64,000 bases of DNA from Gigantopelta aegis. Taxonomy: Eukaryota > Mollusca > Gastropoda > Neomphalida > Peltospiridae. The stretch lies in assembly GCF_016097555.1 (NCBI RefSeq), contig NC_054704.1, positions 33,058,554 through 33,122,553 on the forward strand. Direction: 5' to 3'. The translations under genes and the position numbers were made by a program. The notes beneath the pieces were generated by a model that saw only the letters and a program-made list of their open reading frames with translations, was not told where the DNA came from and did no database searches. Positions 1 to 11,982 of the stretch are shown here, piece by piece (the first letter of the stretch is position 1; each line of letters begins with the position of its first letter).

Positions 1-270
1 ATGACGAGTACTGTCTGTACTGTAACAGTAAGTTAAGATTTCATGACGAGTACTGTCTGTACCATAACAGTAAGTTAAGATTTCACGACGAGTACTGTCT
101 GTACTGTAACAGTAAGTTAGGATTTCATGACATGTACTGTATTCAAATAGTAAGTTAAGATTTCTTGATGAGTACTATACTAAAACAGTAAATTTAGATC
201 GTATGATGAGTAATGTATCGAAACAGTAACTTTAGATTGTATAACGAGTACTGTACTTTAACAATAAGTA
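1..270. repeat. 42-bp tandem repeat, cut by the window edge
   Basis: Units start at positions 1, 43 and 85 with only a few differences, then decay to the right through about 270. Each unit carries the core ACAGTAAGTTAAG, which contains a strong 5' splice-site core (GTAAGT). The array lies upstream of the kelch exon at 499 and is probably in the same gene's preceding intron. Its left end is outside the window, so the copy number is unknown. Confidence 0.85.
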
Positions 271-498
271 ATTTATCATAAAGTATTGAAACCTTTAGTT
301 TGCATTGCATCAAAAGTAATTTCTGTTTCAAACAGTAATTTCAGGTTTAGTAAAAAGTACTGTGCTGATAAATTGTTCATGGTACCACCTTATTTGATAA
401 TATCTTTTGAACTATTTTCTACAAACATTTAATTTTTGTAGCAATAGTTGTTTTGGCATTTTGAATTCGAACAGTTGGGTTTTTTATTTTTCTTGAAG

Positions 499-719
499 GA
501 TTCATGGACAGAAATACCGAATATGAATGTCCGCAGAGCAGGTCCTTGCGTGGCCACGGTCAATGGGATCCTGTACGTGATTGGAGGACGGACGTTTTCT
601 AACATGCACACTCCACCAGCGACACTCAACTCCATGGAATGTTACAATCCAATGACAGACATCTGGACAGAACTTAGTGTGATGCCCACCAGCCGGTGTG
701 AGGCAGGAGTAGCTGTTTT
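499..719 (+). CDS. Kelch-repeat protein, one internal exon
   Basis: This is a single coding exon of a kelch-repeat protein, probably of the kelch-like (BTB-BACK-kelch) type. An acceptor (TTTTTCTTGAAG) ends at 498 and the donor GTGAGT begins at 720. The exon is 221 nt, starts in phase 0 and ends in phase 2. The translation starts DSWTEIPNMNVRRAGPC, then has GILYVIGGR, the diagnostic di-glycine strand of a kelch blade. It continues into MECYNPMTDIWTELSVMPT and SRCEAGVAVL, the start of the next blade. Kelch blades form beta-propellers that usually recruit substrates to Cullin-3 ligases or bind actin. The BTB/BACK exons should lie left of the window and the remaining blades to the right, but I found none in the next 8 kb. 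Which kelch-like family member it is cannot be decided from one exon. Confidence 0.8.
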
Positions 720-1430
720 GTGAGTGGATGGTGTGTCAGTGGATGGTGTGTCAGTGAATGGTATGTGAGTGGATGGTCTGTCAATGGATGGTCTGTCAGT
801 GAATGTTATGTGAGTGGATGGTCTGTCAGTGAATGGTATGTGAGTGGATGGTCTGTCAGTGAATGGTATGTGAGTGGATGGTCTGTCAGTGGATGGTATG
901 TGAGTGGATGGTATGTAAGTGGATGGTCTGTAAGTGGATGGTCTGTCAGTGGATGGTCTGTCAGTGGATGGTATGTGAGTGGATGGTATGTGAGTGGATG
1001 GTCTATTAGTGAATGATATGTGAGTGGATAGTGTGTCAATGAATGGTATGTGAGTGGATGGTCTGTCAGTGGATGGTATGTGAGTGAATGGTGTGTCAGT
1101 GGATGGTGTGTCAATTCTGAATGGATGGTGTGTAAATTGATTGGATGAAGTGATTGGATTGAATGATAAGAGTGGATTTGGTGAAGTGAGTGGATTGGAT
1201 GGTATGTAAGTGGATTGAATAGTGTGAGAGTAAATGGTGTGAGTGGATTGGATAGTGTGAGAGTAAATGGTGTGAGTGGATTGAATAGTGTGAGAGTAAA
1301 TGGTGTGAGTGGATTGGATCATGTTGGAATAGATTGGATCATGTTGGAATGGATTGGATCATGTGTGAATGGATTGTTTGGTGTGTGAGTGGATTGTAAG
1401 GAGTGTAAGTGTGTCAGTTATGAGTGGATT
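720..1430. repeat. 15-bp minisatellite starting at the kelch exon donor
   Basis: About 26 copies of a 15-bp unit (GTGAGTGGATGGTAT and variants) run from 720 to about 1110. They decay into GGATTG-rich repeats and a 33-bp higher-order unit (three copies, about 1219-1318). The array starts at the GT of the kelch exon's 5' splice site. Because 15 is divisible by three and the unit lacks stops in several frames, spurious open frames of up to 226 codons appear on both strands. Confidence 0.9.
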
Positions 1431-1438
1431 GGCCTGTC

Positions 1439-1516
1439 CCCATAACATGTAAAAGATAGTATGGGAGCCCCCTATTTTATATTGGGGCACCAACATTGTC
1501 TTTTACACGTTATGGG
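1439..1516. repeat. 78-bp imperfect palindrome (hairpin element)
   Basis: The segment begins CCCATAACATGTAAAAGA and ends TCTTTTACACGTTATGGG. The two arms pair almost throughout, around a GC-bounded core (GCCCC...GGGGC). It may be a very short MITE or the relic of one. The flanks (CTGTC / GACAG) extend the pairing slightly. Confidence 0.7.
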
Positions 1517-1610
1517 CCGACAGACATATATAAAAGGAAATGGAGGGGGTTAAGAGCTGTGATTGAGAGGTTTGGTGCCCCTCCTCTCCATGGCTACATG
1601 AGTGTATATA

Positions 1611-1655
1611 TAAATATATATATATATGTATGTATGTATATATGTATATACATAT

Positions 1656-1712
<57 letters not shown>
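1611..1712. repeat. TA/TATG microsatellite
   Basis: Alternating TA dinucleotides with TG and AC interruptions; a simple repeat. It produces Tyr/Ile-rich open frames on both strands that are not genes. Confidence 0.9.
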
Positions 1713-1716
<4 letters not shown>

Positions 1717-2162
1717 TAAAATTATTTATTGCTTCTAGAATACTTATAAGAGCCAAATAAGGTCAACAGTGTATATTTTTCTATAATTATGATTCTAATT
1801 TATTGGATGTTCATATCTTATACATATAATTATCAATTTAGAATTATTTAAAGGAGTTACCACAATGAGACTGCTTAACATGGCTTTGATGTGTACGTAA
1901 CTATGGCATGTACATTGATTTCAAAGTAGAATCATTTTTGGAAATATGTTTAAAATCTCAATTTGTGAGAAACTGTGATACCTGTGCAAATAAAAACAAT
2001 AAATTAAGTTGATGCTGTGATCTCAAGTTTGTTATTATCTATCCATTTAGAATAGCTCAGACACATTTGGTTTCTTTGTTTTCTTTTAGTTGCAGTGTTA
2101 GAATTTGTAGGATCATTTATCTTCCGTAGAATCCCAATCAGTATCCCGCTGCTGGTGTCTCC

Positions 2163-2468
2163 TTTTGTTTTGTTTAACGACACCACAAGAGCACATTGAT
2201 TTATTAATTATTGGCTATTGGATGTTAAACACATAATAATTTTGACAATGTCATAGAGAAGAAACCTGCTACATTTGTCCATTAGTAGCAAGGTATCTTG
2301 TATATGCACCATCCCATAGACAGGATAGCACATACCACGGCTTTGATATACCAGTCGTGGTGCACTGGCTTGAATGAGAAATAGCCCAATGGACCCACCG
2401 ATGGGGATTGATCCTAGACCGACCTTGCATTAGGTGTGCGCTTTACCACTGGGTTACGTGACGCCCCC
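2163..2468 (-). mobile_element. tRNA-headed SINE, tail type B
   Basis: Full length on the minus strand. The tail (GTTTTGTTTAACGACACCAC) is at the left and the tRNA-like head at the right, with the box A complement (CCACTGGGTTACGTG) and a box B-like GGATTGATCCTAG. It lies head to head with the copy at 2503. Confidence 0.85.
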
Positions 2469-2502
2469 CTATGTGGTGTAAGTTGGTGTCTTCTCGTACT
2501 CT

Positions 2503-2785
2503 GGGGGCGGGACATAGCCCAGTGGTAAAGTGCTCGCTTGATGTTTGGTCTGTCTAGGATCGATCCCCATTGGTGGACCCATTAGGCAATTTTTTGTTCT
2601 AACCAGTGCACCATGACTGGTATATCAAAGGCTGTGGTATGTGCTACTGTGTCTGTGAGATAGTGTATATAAAAGATCCCTTGCTACTAAAAAATAATTA
2701 AGTGGGTTTCCACTTTAAGACTATGTCACAATTACCAAATGGTTGACAACCAACAGTCAATGATTAATAAATCAACCTTTCTTGT
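2503..2785 (+). mobile_element. tRNA-headed SINE, tail type B
   Basis: The head GACATAGCCCAGTGGTAAAG matches a pol III A box (TRGYNNARNGG) and GGATCGATCCCC resembles a B box. The body GTGGTATGTGCTACTGTGTC and the tail GATTAATAAATCAACC complete a type B copy. It is separated from the inverted copy at 2163-2468 by only about 35 bp. Confidence 0.85.
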
Positions 2786-5700
2786 CATACTCTAGGCCAA
2801 GAGTCGAAATAACCTTAATAAGTATTCAAGACTCCAAATAGTTTGTGCTGAGGTGTTGTGACAATTTCACTGTCTTCCATTCAAGGGTGGAACAAAGATT
2901 TGTAAACATTTGCCTGTTGTTGATACATAGACTCTTAAACAGAAATCTTGCATTTTGCCGTGCCACTACAAACTGTCCAGAACTGTGATGCTTGCTGAAT
3001 TATCCCAGAACTCTACAGACAACTCGGACAGCTATCTGTTAGTGAGAGAGAAGTCGGTATAGTGGTCTTACACCTACCCACTGAGTATTTAAAACTCACT
3101 CTGGGTGGGAGACTATACTAAGATGTGAACCATGTACCTACCAGCCTCATATCCGGTGGTTTAACCCCTACACCACTGAGGCCAGTGAGGGAATGTCCAT
3201 CATTTGATGCTTTTATACCATTACCTGTACCAAAGAGGCTGTTGTATCATGTGGCATTTCCACCAGTCATTTTGAACACCCACCCACCTTTACTGCCCCA
3301 CCTCCCCCTCCACCCCCCAGCTGGAGCAAAAAAAAACTATAATGATATTCTGGCAAAATGAGACAGCCTAAAACCTTTTTACCTTGTATTTTCATCATTC
3401 TACCCACAACAGTATTATATTAATTTTAATCCATGTTAAAATGTGTAGGGATTCGTTTGCAATGATATATAGTCGTTTGGCTTTAATGCTAAATATAAAT
3501 AAATGTTCTGGCATTTTCATTAATTTGGGAAAAAATTAGCCTATTTTTATTCATGGAGAAATGCCCTAGAATTGGTTTGGGTGTGTATTTAGTGTATGTG
3601 CAGACAAAACAGTAGTTACTGGTTAGAGCCATTTTGTGGTGTATTTATAGCCAATGATGTCTGTTCTGAATCTGTTAAATTGGCATCTCTGATTTCTATC
3701 CATGCACGACACCAAAACTATTTAAACTTCACTAAGTCAAAATGGGTTAACTAAGGAATGTGTTATGCATGGCATTAATGCATATCCTCTTACCTCCTAC
3801 AAAACCATGTTACTTTATTATGTAATGTGAATGACTTAAAATTAATACAAGGACAAAGTTTCAAATTTCATCTGACAGCAATTCGAGTATTTTGAAATAT
3901 GCCCTTTTCTGTAACGTTCATGATTTAACAACCTTCATGGTATTGTTTCGTGGAAACTTTCTGGTCTGTCACTTTCTGACGGTTTTATCTAATTAAAACC
4001 GTGGAATGGGAAATCATTCTTTAATGTATTATTTAAAATATTTTCGACGTACGTGCCTGGTATTAGATCAGTACAAAGAAGGGGTGGGTGGGTGCAATGG
4101 GAACAGTTATCGAATATTTTCTCAATATTTAGTATCAGATGTCATTTTAGACTTCATTTCTTCTTTATATGTTTCTTGTTTCGGCTGAGGGGTCGGGGTA
4201 TTTAACATTATAATAAAAAGTCTCATAAACTGGGACTCGTCAGGGCCTTTCCGAATATCTAATCAGACGCGTACTAGACAGGGTGTGTGTGGGGGGGGGA
4301 GGGGGGGGGGCAATTCCCCAGGTATGGAACAAATCTTCAAAATCGGGCAAAAAATATCAGAGACGTTCGGGCAAAATGAGCTTTCTTGAAACGTTTTCAC
4401 CATGTAAAAATGCTTATTGATTTGTTTGCAACCATATATGGCCGTTTGGAAGTAATGCTAATATAATTAATTAAATATTATTATACAGATTCGGGTAAAC
4501 ATTGGCCTGCACCCTATACAAACGGGAGACCGTATGCCTATGCTAATCGTTTTGACACCACCCCCACCCCCACCCCCACCCCGGATATGTAGCTTGTAAC
4601 AGTCTTTATGATTTACATTTACAGGTAAAAGTTGATGACTAAGCAAAACGAAAAAATCAACACCTGGCTGAACTAAGCCTTTTGAATGAGGATTAAGTTG
4701 ACAAATATTAACGACTAGCCGTACAATGATCTTTTATTTTCATGTACAAACTTATTACAATACGTATACCACATAAAACCCATCGCGAATTCAAAATTGC
4801 CATGTAAGGTCTCTGAACAGATTTAAAGTATGTTTATTGGAGTTTTAAAGGGTGTGTGTGCGTGTGTATTTTGTGTGTGCCTACGTGCACGCACACATCC
4901 TTGTTTAATTTATAGTCTGCACGATAGGTGTTTCGTTTAAGCAGCTTTGAGTAGCAAAGGGATGTCATTTTTAATTTTATATTTAAATGTACCATTCTGA
5001 ATGGTGGGGTGTTTTTTTGTTGGGTTTGTTTGGGGGGTTTTGTTGTTAGAGGTAAACCTACTTTCCTATAGACCATATTTTATTCAAAATATCTATTAAA
5101 AAAAAAAAAAAAAAAAAAGGTTTTAGTAGACTGTAACGTAATTCCACAAAAGAGGTAAATTATTGAAATGCGTATTGTCAGTAAGGCCTGTTAATATCGT
5201 TTTTAGTTATTAGTAGTATTCACTAGCGTGGCTTTCGTTATTTTGAAATGACTTAATGCATGACCATCGAACTGAATGCCAAATAGTTGCAATAAATCAC
5301 AATAGAACATGCTTGTTTGACGTTGTTTTGAAAAGACACCGAACTATATTTCAAATACTATCACAAAAGTATGACAATGTCAGTTCATTGGAATTTGGGT
5401 CAGTTATACTATGAATACAATTATGGCGGAATAGAACATAATGACATAATGACATAATTTAAAACCTTTTTATGACAAAATGATATATTTCTAGGCATTT
5501 TGTTAATATTAACATGATTTGAAAATGTATGACAATTATATTGTAGAAATCTTAGCCCTATAAATTATGTCAATGACAGTTCTATGCCACCATAGTTCAC
5601 GGCGGATGGGTTGGAGTAGCATTTTAGAGTCATCAACCAACATTTTGTTTTAAAATCCTACCATTATGTTTACTGTACGTGTACATGGAAAAATATTTCT

Positions 5701-5896
5701 GTTATATATATACAAATATTCAAAACAGATGGCAAATAATTTATTTCCAGTACATAATAATAGTTTTAAACTATTACATTGATCTCTATTATGTTACATC
5801 ACTAAAAGGAATTGCTGTGAGCAGGGTGGCGGATCGATCCCCAAAATATTTCCCTTAAACACGCGTCTGTATCGCAACATGCTTACATGCCTACAG

Positions 5897-6130
5897 GAAG
5901 GAAGTGTTTTATTTAATGACACACTCAACACATTTTATTTACAGTTATATTGCGTCGGACATATGGTTAAGGACCCCACATATATAGCGAGAGGAAACCC
6001 GCTGTCGCCACTTCATGGGCTACTCTTTTCGATTAGCAGCAAGGGATCTTTTATATGCACCATCCCATAGACAGGATAGCACATACCACGGCCTTTGATG
6101 TACCAGTCGTGGTGCACTGACTGGAGCGAG
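5897..6130 (-). mobile_element. SINE, tail type A, 5'-truncated, with target-site duplication
   Basis: The tail is at the left (GTGTTTTATTTAATGAC) and the body ends after CAGTCGTGGTGCACTGACTGG; the tRNA head is missing. A 13-bp direct repeat, TACATGCCTACAG, flanks it at 5884-5896 and 6131-6143. This is a clear target-site duplication and supports target-primed insertion with 5' truncation. Confidence 0.9.
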
Positions 6131-6469
6131 TACATGCCTACAGAGACCAAAAACAAGGTCTATTTATATACTGTCTTGAGAAAATATGCCTGTTCACGAA
6201 ATAAAACGGTCTGTAAAAAGTTTATAAATGGAATAAAATTTGACAGTGATGATAACATTACTGTAATTGTGAAAATCGTCCATAATAGATAATGTCTTGA
6301 CACTTTGATTTCTATTTTTATTACCGTTAAATATATATGTATGCATAGGAACTTTTTTCCGTGAGTATATGGTTTCAATTAATATGAATGCAGCTTGAAT
6401 TTCTGCATGGGCTACAATGGTAGGTCATATCCCCCTTGCAATCATGTAATGTTTTCATTCCATTCATTC

Positions 6470-6624
6470 TTTACCGACTTTAAGCTATAAAACTCATAAG
6501 TTTACCGACTTTAAGCTATAAAACTCATAAGTTTACCGACTTTAAGCTATAAAACTCATAAGTTTACCGACTTTAAGCTATAAAACTCATAAGTTTACTG
6601 ACTTTAAGCTATAAAACTCATAAG
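6470..6624. repeat. 31-bp tandem repeat, five copies
   Basis: Five almost identical 31-bp units beginning TTTACCGACTTTAAGC, at 6470, 6501, 6532, 6563 and 6594. The homogeneity suggests recent expansion. No coding sense. Confidence 0.95.
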
Positions 6625-6790
6625 TTTACGGTCAAGAAAATAAACAAATACACAGGTGAACTGTGGTAGCATATAATGTAATAATGTATAATGGAAAGTA
6701 AGTAAACAATAAATAATAATAATAATAAGTAACTAAATAATTATTATAGCTGAATAGTGTTGTTTCTTAACTGAGTAGCTTGATACAAAT

Positions 6791-7132
6791 GGGGGGGTGG
6801 GGGGGGGGGGCAGGACGTAGCTCAGTGGTACAGCGCTCGCTTGATGTGCGGTCGGTCTAGGATCCATCCCCGTTGGTGGACCCGTTGGGCTATTTCTCGT
6901 TCCAGCCAGTGCTCCACAACTTGTGTAACAAAGGCCGTGGTATGTAATATCCTGTCTGTGGGATGATGCATATAAAAGATCTATTGCTGCTAATCGAAAA
7001 GAGTAGCCAGTGAAGTGGTGACAGCGGGTTTCCTCTCTCCATATGTGTGTGGTCCTTAACAATACGTCTGACCCCATATAACCGTAAATAAAATGTGTTG
7101 AGTGCATCGTTAAATAAAATATTTCCTTCCTT
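6791..7132 (+). mobile_element. tRNA-headed SINE, tail type A, with target-site duplication
   Basis: Full-length copy: G-run, then the A box (CGTAGCTCAGTGGTACAGCG), a B-box-like GGATCCATCCCC, the body, and a tail ending TTAAATAAAATATTTCC. TTGATACAAAT flanks it at 6780-6790 and 7133-7143. Confidence 0.9.
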
Positions 7133-7424
7133 TTGATACAAATACCTTCCTAAATTACATAACTGCTTAAATATTCTTAACATAAAACAGTTGAATAAAA
7201 TTATAAACAGATGGGGGTTTTCAGTAATAGGAGTTAATATATGACCTTCTTAACTCACTGTGATGAGAGACGGTATAAATATTAATACACAATGTATATT
7301 GTTTGTAATGTATACATTTTGTGAAAATTTGGGCTCCGATGGCTTGTTGAGATTTGTCTATTATTCTATATTTAATAACTGTTAAATGCATTGGGTCTAG
7401 CTGTTAATGGATCCATAAAAATAA

Positions 7425-7537
7425 CGGGCTGAATTTACAAGACCTGGTTTTTTTTAAACGTAGGTGTTTAAGCATTGTAAATGTGTATGTAGTTTCACGC
7501 GTGTAAGTCTAAAACAGGCTTTGTAAATTTGGCCCGT
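7425..7537. mobile_element. Palindromic MITE
   Basis: It begins CGGGCTGAATTTACAAGACC and ends GGCTTTGTAAATTTGGCCCG; the ends are inverted repeats of about 20 bp. The element at 36101-36215 has similarly styled ends. Confidence 0.55.
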
Positions 7538-8317
7538 GTTTTATCCGATATGCTCGGTTTTACTGTAATGTAATGTTTTCAAAATGGTCTGAGATATTTT
7601 AGGGTGATTATATGCATGTTAACCTACTCATGTTAACATTACATAAGAGGTTGGGGTTTTTTAAATTAGAAAAAGCAGGGAGCAATTCATACCGCAGTTA
7701 CGACGTGGGTGTATTATTACCAGTGGTTAAGTGTATAAAAGAATACAACATACGTGTTTTAAAACTCGTATGAACTGAACACAGATGTCATATTATACTT
7801 ATGACGCAAACGTATTTACACATTCAGAACATGCAGGTTTTCAATGAATCGGTATATTTGTATTTTGTTATATATAATAGTGTATGTAATTATTGACTGA
7901 CGTCTGTTTGCCAAACGATTTCATAACATAGCAAAGTGGGTTTTTGAATATATTGTTTTCCTTTATACAAAGCAAAATCGTGTTTACGTGTCTACATGCG
8001 TGTCTGCTCCATGGAACTGAGTATCACGTATGCACACAGCAGTCACGGCCGACCGTTGACGGATGAATTACAGGTCGGTGTAAATATTTGGTGTCAATCA
8101 TTTTCCGCTAGCTTTCCTATATCCTTCTAAATCAACGAGTGCCAATTGGCAAGGGGCGGATCTAGAAAAGTGGTGCATAAACACCCTTCTCGAGAAAACA
8201 TTTTGACTCATTATCTTTCAGCAACATACATTACAAATTCGAATGAGGAACGTAATATTTATTTTATCAAAATTTAACTAAATAATACTAAGTGAAGTAC
8301 TCTTTTGGAAGGAGGGG

Positions 8318-8575
8318 CGGGATTTAGTTCAGTCGGTAGAGCTTGGTGCTTGGGCCCATTCTTTGAATGTTTTTCCCGTCCAAAACAGTGTTCCACGACT
8401 GGTATATCAAAGGCCGTGGTATGTGCTGTCCTTAGTGGGGAACGTGCATATAAAAATATGTGAAAATGCAACGGGTTTCTTCTGAAGACTATGTCTGAAT
8501 TACCAAATGTTTGACATCAATTAGCCGATGATTAATAAATCAATGTGCTCTACTGTTGTCGTTAAACAAAACAAG
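8318..8575 (+). mobile_element. SINE, tail type B, divergent head
   Basis: The head reads GGGATTTAGTTCAGTCGGTAGAGC, closer to a tRNA with a TCAGTCGGTAGAGC A box than the other copies. The tail reads GATTAATAAATCAATGTGCTC followed by GTCGTTAAACAAAAC. This head variant also occurs at 20540-20808 and 52526-52798. Confidence 0.85.
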
Positions 8576-9057
8576 CTTTAACTGTTGGAAACACATTTTT
8601 AAAATCGACCTTTGTAAAAAGTTCCGCTGGATACTAGACACGGATCAGCCCCTGTCTCAATTCGCATTGCCATAGACATTATTATGACTGAAAATGAACA
8701 TATTGCATTGGATGAGAAAAGCTGGCATGAGTCATCAACTGACGAGGCATGTGAAAAACACATTTATTCACTAGTAATTTAGGGGTGGAGCTAGGAAATT
8801 GTCCACCAAGCAATATCAATACGCATGCTACCGTTGTGCAAACTGAACGCATTAAGAGCAATAGAGAAACACAATTAAGGTGACAGAGAAGACCATTGAA
8901 AGCATGGTACAAAGCTGTGTCTTGCGCGTCGAGGACCGGCCGGTGTTTTGTGTTTAGTGTGCTTTACATTGTCGGCCTCAAGTTTTAACTGTTAAAGGTG
9001 GCTTCTTGTTATTGGCGTTTTCTTGTTGAAAATAGTTTTAAATCAGTTAATTTCATT

Positions 9058-9868
9058 ATGCACAGGTTTTTGTTATTGTGTGCGACTATCTGCGTGCTGT
9101 ATTTCTCTGAAATAAATCCTGTCCTTGGCAAATCTCCCAAACAAGAGTTGAAGACAGTTGAGCAGCTAGAAAATGCAAGTCTGTATCATTCCAGTTTAAA
9201 CAGTACAAATGACAAGACAACAGAAAAACCAGAAGAAACAGAAAAACTTTTGAATAATACAAAATCATCAACAGTGTCAAAGACAACGTCGACACCGTTA
9301 CTAAAAACAAATAGAACAACTTCATCGACAACGTTGGTGACGACGACTACGACTATTCCAACAACATCGGTGTCAGTTTTCTTTACAAAATTAAAGCCTA
9401 AAAAGAGAAAAAAGATAACAATTGCTGAATTGGAACTCAATCGACCGTATAAGAAAATCGACAAATTTCTGGCCAAAAGTGAATTCTATAAACGAAAATA
9501 TGATAAAAAGTACAAAATAAAAACGAAAACGAGAACTAAAACTGAATACATTAAAAATATCAGACGACCCATCGTTGCAGACGTGGACAAAAACAGACCA
9601 ATTATAAAAGACAGAGACGAGCTGGAAGACTGTCCGAAATGTCGCCAACTGGAGATGGCCATGGTGCAGATGCAGATAAACAGACGCAGTTCTCTGAAAC
9701 GGCAGCTGCTGCACAAGTTACGACTGGAGGACGCTCCAAAGCTGAGAGAACCGCCTGCAAAGCTTCCCAAGAAACTTCTTCAGAGATTTTTCCAAGACGA
9801 CGAATCGGAGACTGAAGAGGATAACTTCTACGCAAAAACAGTGGAGGCGTTTATTGTGGGTTATGATG
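9058..9868 (+). CDS. Ligand gene exon 1: signal peptide and extended prodomain
   Basis: This exon encodes residues 1-270 plus one base; the donor is GATG|GTACGT. After the signal peptide come about 165 residues with no counterpart in the activins I know. They form a Thr/Ser-rich stretch (roughly 75-105, with TTLVTTTTTIPTTSV) and then a Lys/Arg-rich stretch (roughly 105-165, with KLKPKKRKK and YDKKYKIKTKTRTKTEY). The conserved activin-type prodomain starts only at CPKC (192), followed by KRQLLHKLRLEDAPKL, which resembles the straitjacket helix of activin prodomains. The acidic run DDESETEEDNF comes near the exon end. The Thr-rich part could be O-glycosylated and the basic part could bind heparan sulphate; both are inferences from composition. 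Confidence 0.9.
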
Positions 9869-11892
9869 GTACGTTTAAATAAATATAATTCCAGTTCAAT
9901 CTGCATATAACGCGTCGTCTCCGGTAAAACTTAATTCGCAACAGTAAAACTATCACTGATGTCCGCAAATGGTCAAATACAACATAACTATCCCCTAATT
10001 TAGAATATAATTATGTTTATTATTATTATTATTATTCGCGTGCATAATGTAATCGTTATCATGTATTCAACTCTTTTATGTATTTGATAGTGAGAAATAC
10101 ACAAAATGTTGTGTATTTGATACCTCGGTCACAGGCCGCGTCAGATGTTGGGCCCAGGGTGGACGTGCCTGGATCTTTTGAGGACAGGGGCATGTTAGAT
10201 TACCCGTACCCTAGTAGCCCTTCTCGGGACTATGGAGCGGGTGGACGTATCTGAACCTTGAATGGATAGGGCTACGTAAATACTGTTTAGACTTTGGACT
10301 TTGGACCTTGTAGCCGGTGTATTTTACGTGATGGAGTGTCTTTAAATATTCATTCATTTTCGGGTGTTTTTTTTAGGTACTTCCGTTGTGTATTTCCCAC
10401 TATTAAAGCCCATTCAGCTAATACTGTAAATAAATTCGTCCATCCGATGAAGATATACGGGTATATTAATATTTATTTTGCTTTGTAGTGTCTTGAATTA
10501 GTTGTCTCCTTTACAATAGTATTGTATTATAACATGGCGACCTTTTTCCTGATGTATTGTTCACATTATTTTATAGTTAACTGGCTGAATAAGAGAATCA
10601 TTTGTTAATTTTGTGCCTCTGAACAAAACCAACACACACACAGACGAACAGACACTACACTAATGAACTATGTACAGTGAGTTATTACCGAGTGAACTTG
10701 GCAACTTTTAACACCTTCAGTCACATGTGTGAAGCGTGCTAAAGGTAACTGGTGCAGAAGTCCTCTCGTGGATTTGACCCGTCACTAATCGCCTTGCAAA
10801 CCGACTTCTTTGGAAAATATTGTCCCACTATTATTATCGCTGCCATAATCCTTGTATTATTGTGGTAGGTGCATTTGGACAATATGGTATGTTGGTCTGT
10901 ATTCTGCTGACTTATGCATGAGGATGCTTGGAGGTTCTAGTCCCCAGCCAAATATCATTTACGCTCCATCCCACGTAATGTTTAAAAACCAAAGGAAAAC
11001 AATATATAGAATAATATTAGTAGCATGCATATAAAGTTTGTTTCATTTAAAAGTAAATCTTGTAAACAAGTATATCTGTTTGCGATATTTTTCTATAGGA
11101 TATTAATTTTATACTAATATTTAGTCCACGAAACAAAAATATCACATTATCATCTCTTTTTTTTTAATTTTGAAAAATTCTGTTATTTTCTTATACATAG
11201 TGTATATAAATTTTAGTATACTACATGTCAGTTATGTACGAGTGGCTATAAGGTTTATTCAATAAATGTTCACCCCATGTAAGGAGAATTACCTGCAATA
11301 CAAAACACGACAATGTTCACACTCATAGGCCCATACATTTCTATACGTTTTGAAAAACATGAAGCACTTGAACGGCTTTTTGCTGAAAGAAGTTAAATGG
11401 TTTGATCTAAATGTGTATAGGTCAAACAGGAAGGTTGGATTGCATCAGCCTGTTGCCATTGTTAAATGCAAACATGTTGACGTGAAAATCAAACGATGTC
11501 ACCAAGCGTGAACACCAATGAATACAGTCGAATCTTGTTATTTCTGTATCAAAATACAGAGATACTTGTTTATAAACTTTTATAACTCGATGTACCTACA
11601 GTAACCTTTGCATACTGGTGACATTCAACAGTATCGTGGCCAAGATTTAAAAAATAATAATGATTTAATTTACAAGTTTAATTTTAGTTTACACACAGAC
11701 ATACATTGTTTGTTTGTTTGTTGTTTTTCGTTGGTTTTGTTTGTTGTTGTTGTTGTTGTTTGGTTTTGTTTGTTTGTTCATGATCAGCAACATAGGCGCC
11801 TTTTTAAGGGACGATGTAGAAATGATGACAGCAGGATAAAATTGTTCAGTGTTTTGTTCAGTATATATATATATATTATTGATATAATGACA

Positions 11893-11982
<90 letters not shown>

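Larger units (their letters stand above)
1517..9057. other. Intergenic/intronic stretch without recognisable exons
   Basis: Between the kelch exon and the ligand gene I found no exon with credible splice sites and family similarity. The stretch holds the SINEs at 2163-2468, 2503-2785, 5897-6130, 6791-7132 and 8318-8575. It also holds a fragment at about 3055-3170 related to the composite SINEs at 36.8 and 54.4 kb, a 31-bp tandem repeat at 6470, a palindromic MITE at 7425, and G-runs at 4291-4310 and 6791-6810. The remaining kelch exons, if they exist here, were not recognised. Confidence 0.5.

Noticed and set aside
642-1322. 226-codon open frame on the minus strand rich in Thr/Pro/His
   Set aside because: It is the complement of the 15-bp minisatellite; the period of five residues follows from the repeat length.
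2503-2575. tRNA gene-like A and B boxes (and those of the other heads)
   Set aside because: They are heads of SINEs; no complete cloverleaf with anticodon arm and acceptor stem could be formed.
6470-6624. CRISPR-like regular repeat
   Set aside because: The units are contiguous with no spacers and the genome is eukaryotic; this is a simple tandem repeat.
9086-9906. Several overlapping minus-strand open frames
   Set aside because: They are shadows of the ligand gene's exon 1; the plus frame has a signal peptide and prodomain similarity.
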